From contig JAPWVA010000058.1 of NCBI GenBank assembly GCA_028275245.1, positions 1 to 7,061 on the forward strand: 7,061 bases of DNA, written 5' to 3'. How positions within the stretch are numbered: the stretch's first letter is position 1; each line of letters begins with the position of its first letter. A program made the position numbers and the translations under genes. A model generated the notes under the pieces. That model had not been told where the DNA came from. It did no database searches and saw nothing but the letters and a program-made list of their open reading frames with translations. This document shows, piece by piece, positions 6,476 to 7,061 of the stretch. The stretch is from Actinomycetota bacterium (lineage in GTDB: Bacteria; Actinomycetota; Geothermincolia; Geothermincolales; RBG-13-55-18).

Positions 6476-6489
6476 CGGTTTTTGAACCG
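6476..6489. repeat. Short inverted repeat between the GTPase gene and aroE
   Basis: CGGTT (6476-6480) and AACCG (6485-6489) form a perfect 5-bp stem with a 4-nt loop. No T-run follows on either strand, so it does not look like a terminator. It is upstream of the candidate promoter boxes and could be an operator half-site or chance. Confidence 0.25.
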
Positions 6490-6494
6490 AGGCT

Positions 6495-6538
6495 AAAAAA
6501 GCATGCGAGATGAGGGGTGAGGATATCGGGCATTTCGC
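6495..6538 (-). terminator. Weak candidate intrinsic terminator after the GTPase gene
   Basis: On the minus strand, 5 nt past the GTPase stop, GCGAAATG (6531-6538) can pair with CATCTCGC (6505-6512) through seven of eight positions, with one A-C mismatch and an 18-nt loop. A run of six T (6495-6500) follows after 4 nt. The large loop, the mismatch and the gap before the T-run make it a poor terminator, but position and strand fit the end of the GTPase transcript. Confidence 0.3.
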
Positions 6539-6543
6539 TCGGC

Positions 6544-7061
6544 TCACTTGTCGAGGGTCTTGAGGATGTCGTACAAAAGACCTAGGAGAACCTTCTTCAC
6601 GTCCTCCTTGTCCAGGGCGTTGCAGGGGATTACCTGGACATCCCCGTCTATGTTCAACTCCTTCCTGATCTTTTCTATCACCTCTTCCCTATCCTGGTCC
6701 TCGGGGATGCGGGTGGCACCCACCACGAACGGGGCGTCCGAAAGAGTGGAGAAGAATTCCAGTATCCTTCGGCCTTCCTGGAAGGTCTCCGGACGGCTGG
6801 CGTCGAGCATCAAGATGTAGCCTAGCATCCCCTCCGAGAGGATCTGCCACATGAAATCGAACCTCTCCTGTCCCGGGGTACCGAATAGGTAGAGGACGAT
6901 GTCCTTGGATATAGTGATCCTGCCGAAGTCCATGGCCACCGTGGTCTCCGTCTTCACCCTCCTGGTGGCATCGGAGATGGCCCTTTCGGTGGAGACGATG
7001 GCGATCTCGCTGATGGTGCGGATGAAAGTGGTCTTTCCAGCGCTGAAAGGTCCCGTCACCA
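6544..7061 (-). CDS. Small Ras-like GTPase (MglA/CvnD-type), 5' end outside the window
   Basis: The 171 visible residues begin at the P-loop and run to a natural TGA stop; the true start is beyond 7061, since the GTG at 7057-7059 is the Val of the usual V-TGPFSAGKTT segment. Visible motifs are G1 GPFSAGKT (3-10), a G2-like Thr in TTVAMDFG (39-46) and G3 FGTPGQERF (59-67). At the G4 position, after the strand FVVGA, it reads TRIPED (116-121) and not NKxD, so the guanine-specificity Asp is missing or shifted. The G5 position is PCNALD (145-150). Relatives act as cytoplasmic switches beside Roadblock/LC7 proteins: MglA sets cell polarity and pilus placement in Myxococcus, and CvnD proteins belong to actinobacterial conservons. 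A pilus polarity role here is inferred from the neighbouring pilB-pilT. The partner gene would lie to the right, unseen. Confidence 0.85.
   Translation of the reverse strand, partial: VTGPFSAGKTTFIRTISEIAIVSTERAISDATRRVKTETTVAMDFGRITISKDIVLYLFGTPGQERFDFMWQILSEGMLGYILMLDASRPETFQEGRRILEFFSTLSDAPFVVGATRIPEDQDREEVIEKIRKELNIDGDVQVIPCNALDKEDVKKVLLGLLYDILKTLDK

Noticed and set aside
6430..6490. tRNA-like T-arm string (GGTTCAAAAACC on the minus strand) or riboswitch aptamer
   Set aside because: No acceptor stem, D-arm or anticodon arm can be built around it, and I could not match known c-di-GMP, glycine or cobalamin aptamer signatures.

Overview
All genes in this window lie on the minus strand, so transcription runs from right (7061) to left (1). 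The DNA is GC-rich. It encodes a small Ras-like GTPase (partial), shikimate dehydrogenase, the type IV pilus extension ATPase PilB, the retraction ATPase PilT, and a three-gene set made of an ABC-2 ATPase, its permease and a membrane-anchored TPR protein. aroE directly upstream of pilB-pilT, together with this type of prokaryotic GTPase, recalls deep-branching Actinobacteriota (for example Thermoleophilia, Rubrobacter or Geothermincolia-like lineages). This assignment comes from remembered synteny and protein flavour, not from a search, and is tentative. The mix of GC-rich DNA, AGG arginine codons and Glu/Lys-rich proteins would also fit a thermophile.

Layout, in transcription order. 7061-6544: GTPase cut by the window edge. 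6543-6292: intergenic stretch with a weak candidate terminator and candidate sigma70-type promoters. 6291-5431: aroE. 5397-3730: pilB, 33 bp after aroE. 3729-3616: 114-bp spacer with small inverted repeats. 3615-2551: pilT (GTG start). 2514-1597: ABC ATPase. 1600-821: ABC permease (TTG start, overlapping the ATPase by 4 bp). 817-122: TPR protein, 3 bp after the permease. 121-1: AT-richer intergenic DNA with a near-consensus promoter pointing off the left edge. The tight spacing from aroE to the TPR gene suggests one operon.

How the genes may work together. PilB and PilT are the antagonistic motors of a type IV pilus. pilC, the platform protein gene that often follows pilT, is absent; an ABC exporter plus an anchored TPR protein occupies that place. 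An ABC exporter needed for pilus assembly is known in Myxococcus xanthus (PilG/PilH/PilI), so the set is a reasonable candidate for a similar accessory system. PilB starts with two 24-residue motifs, 5 residues apart, that match the MshEN cyclic-di-GMP-binding domain, so extension may respond to c-di-GMP. The upstream GTPase resembles the MglA-type family that controls pilus polarity in Myxococcus, but its guanine-specificity (G4) motif is abnormal. No mobile elements, CRISPR arrays, tRNA or rRNA genes were seen.
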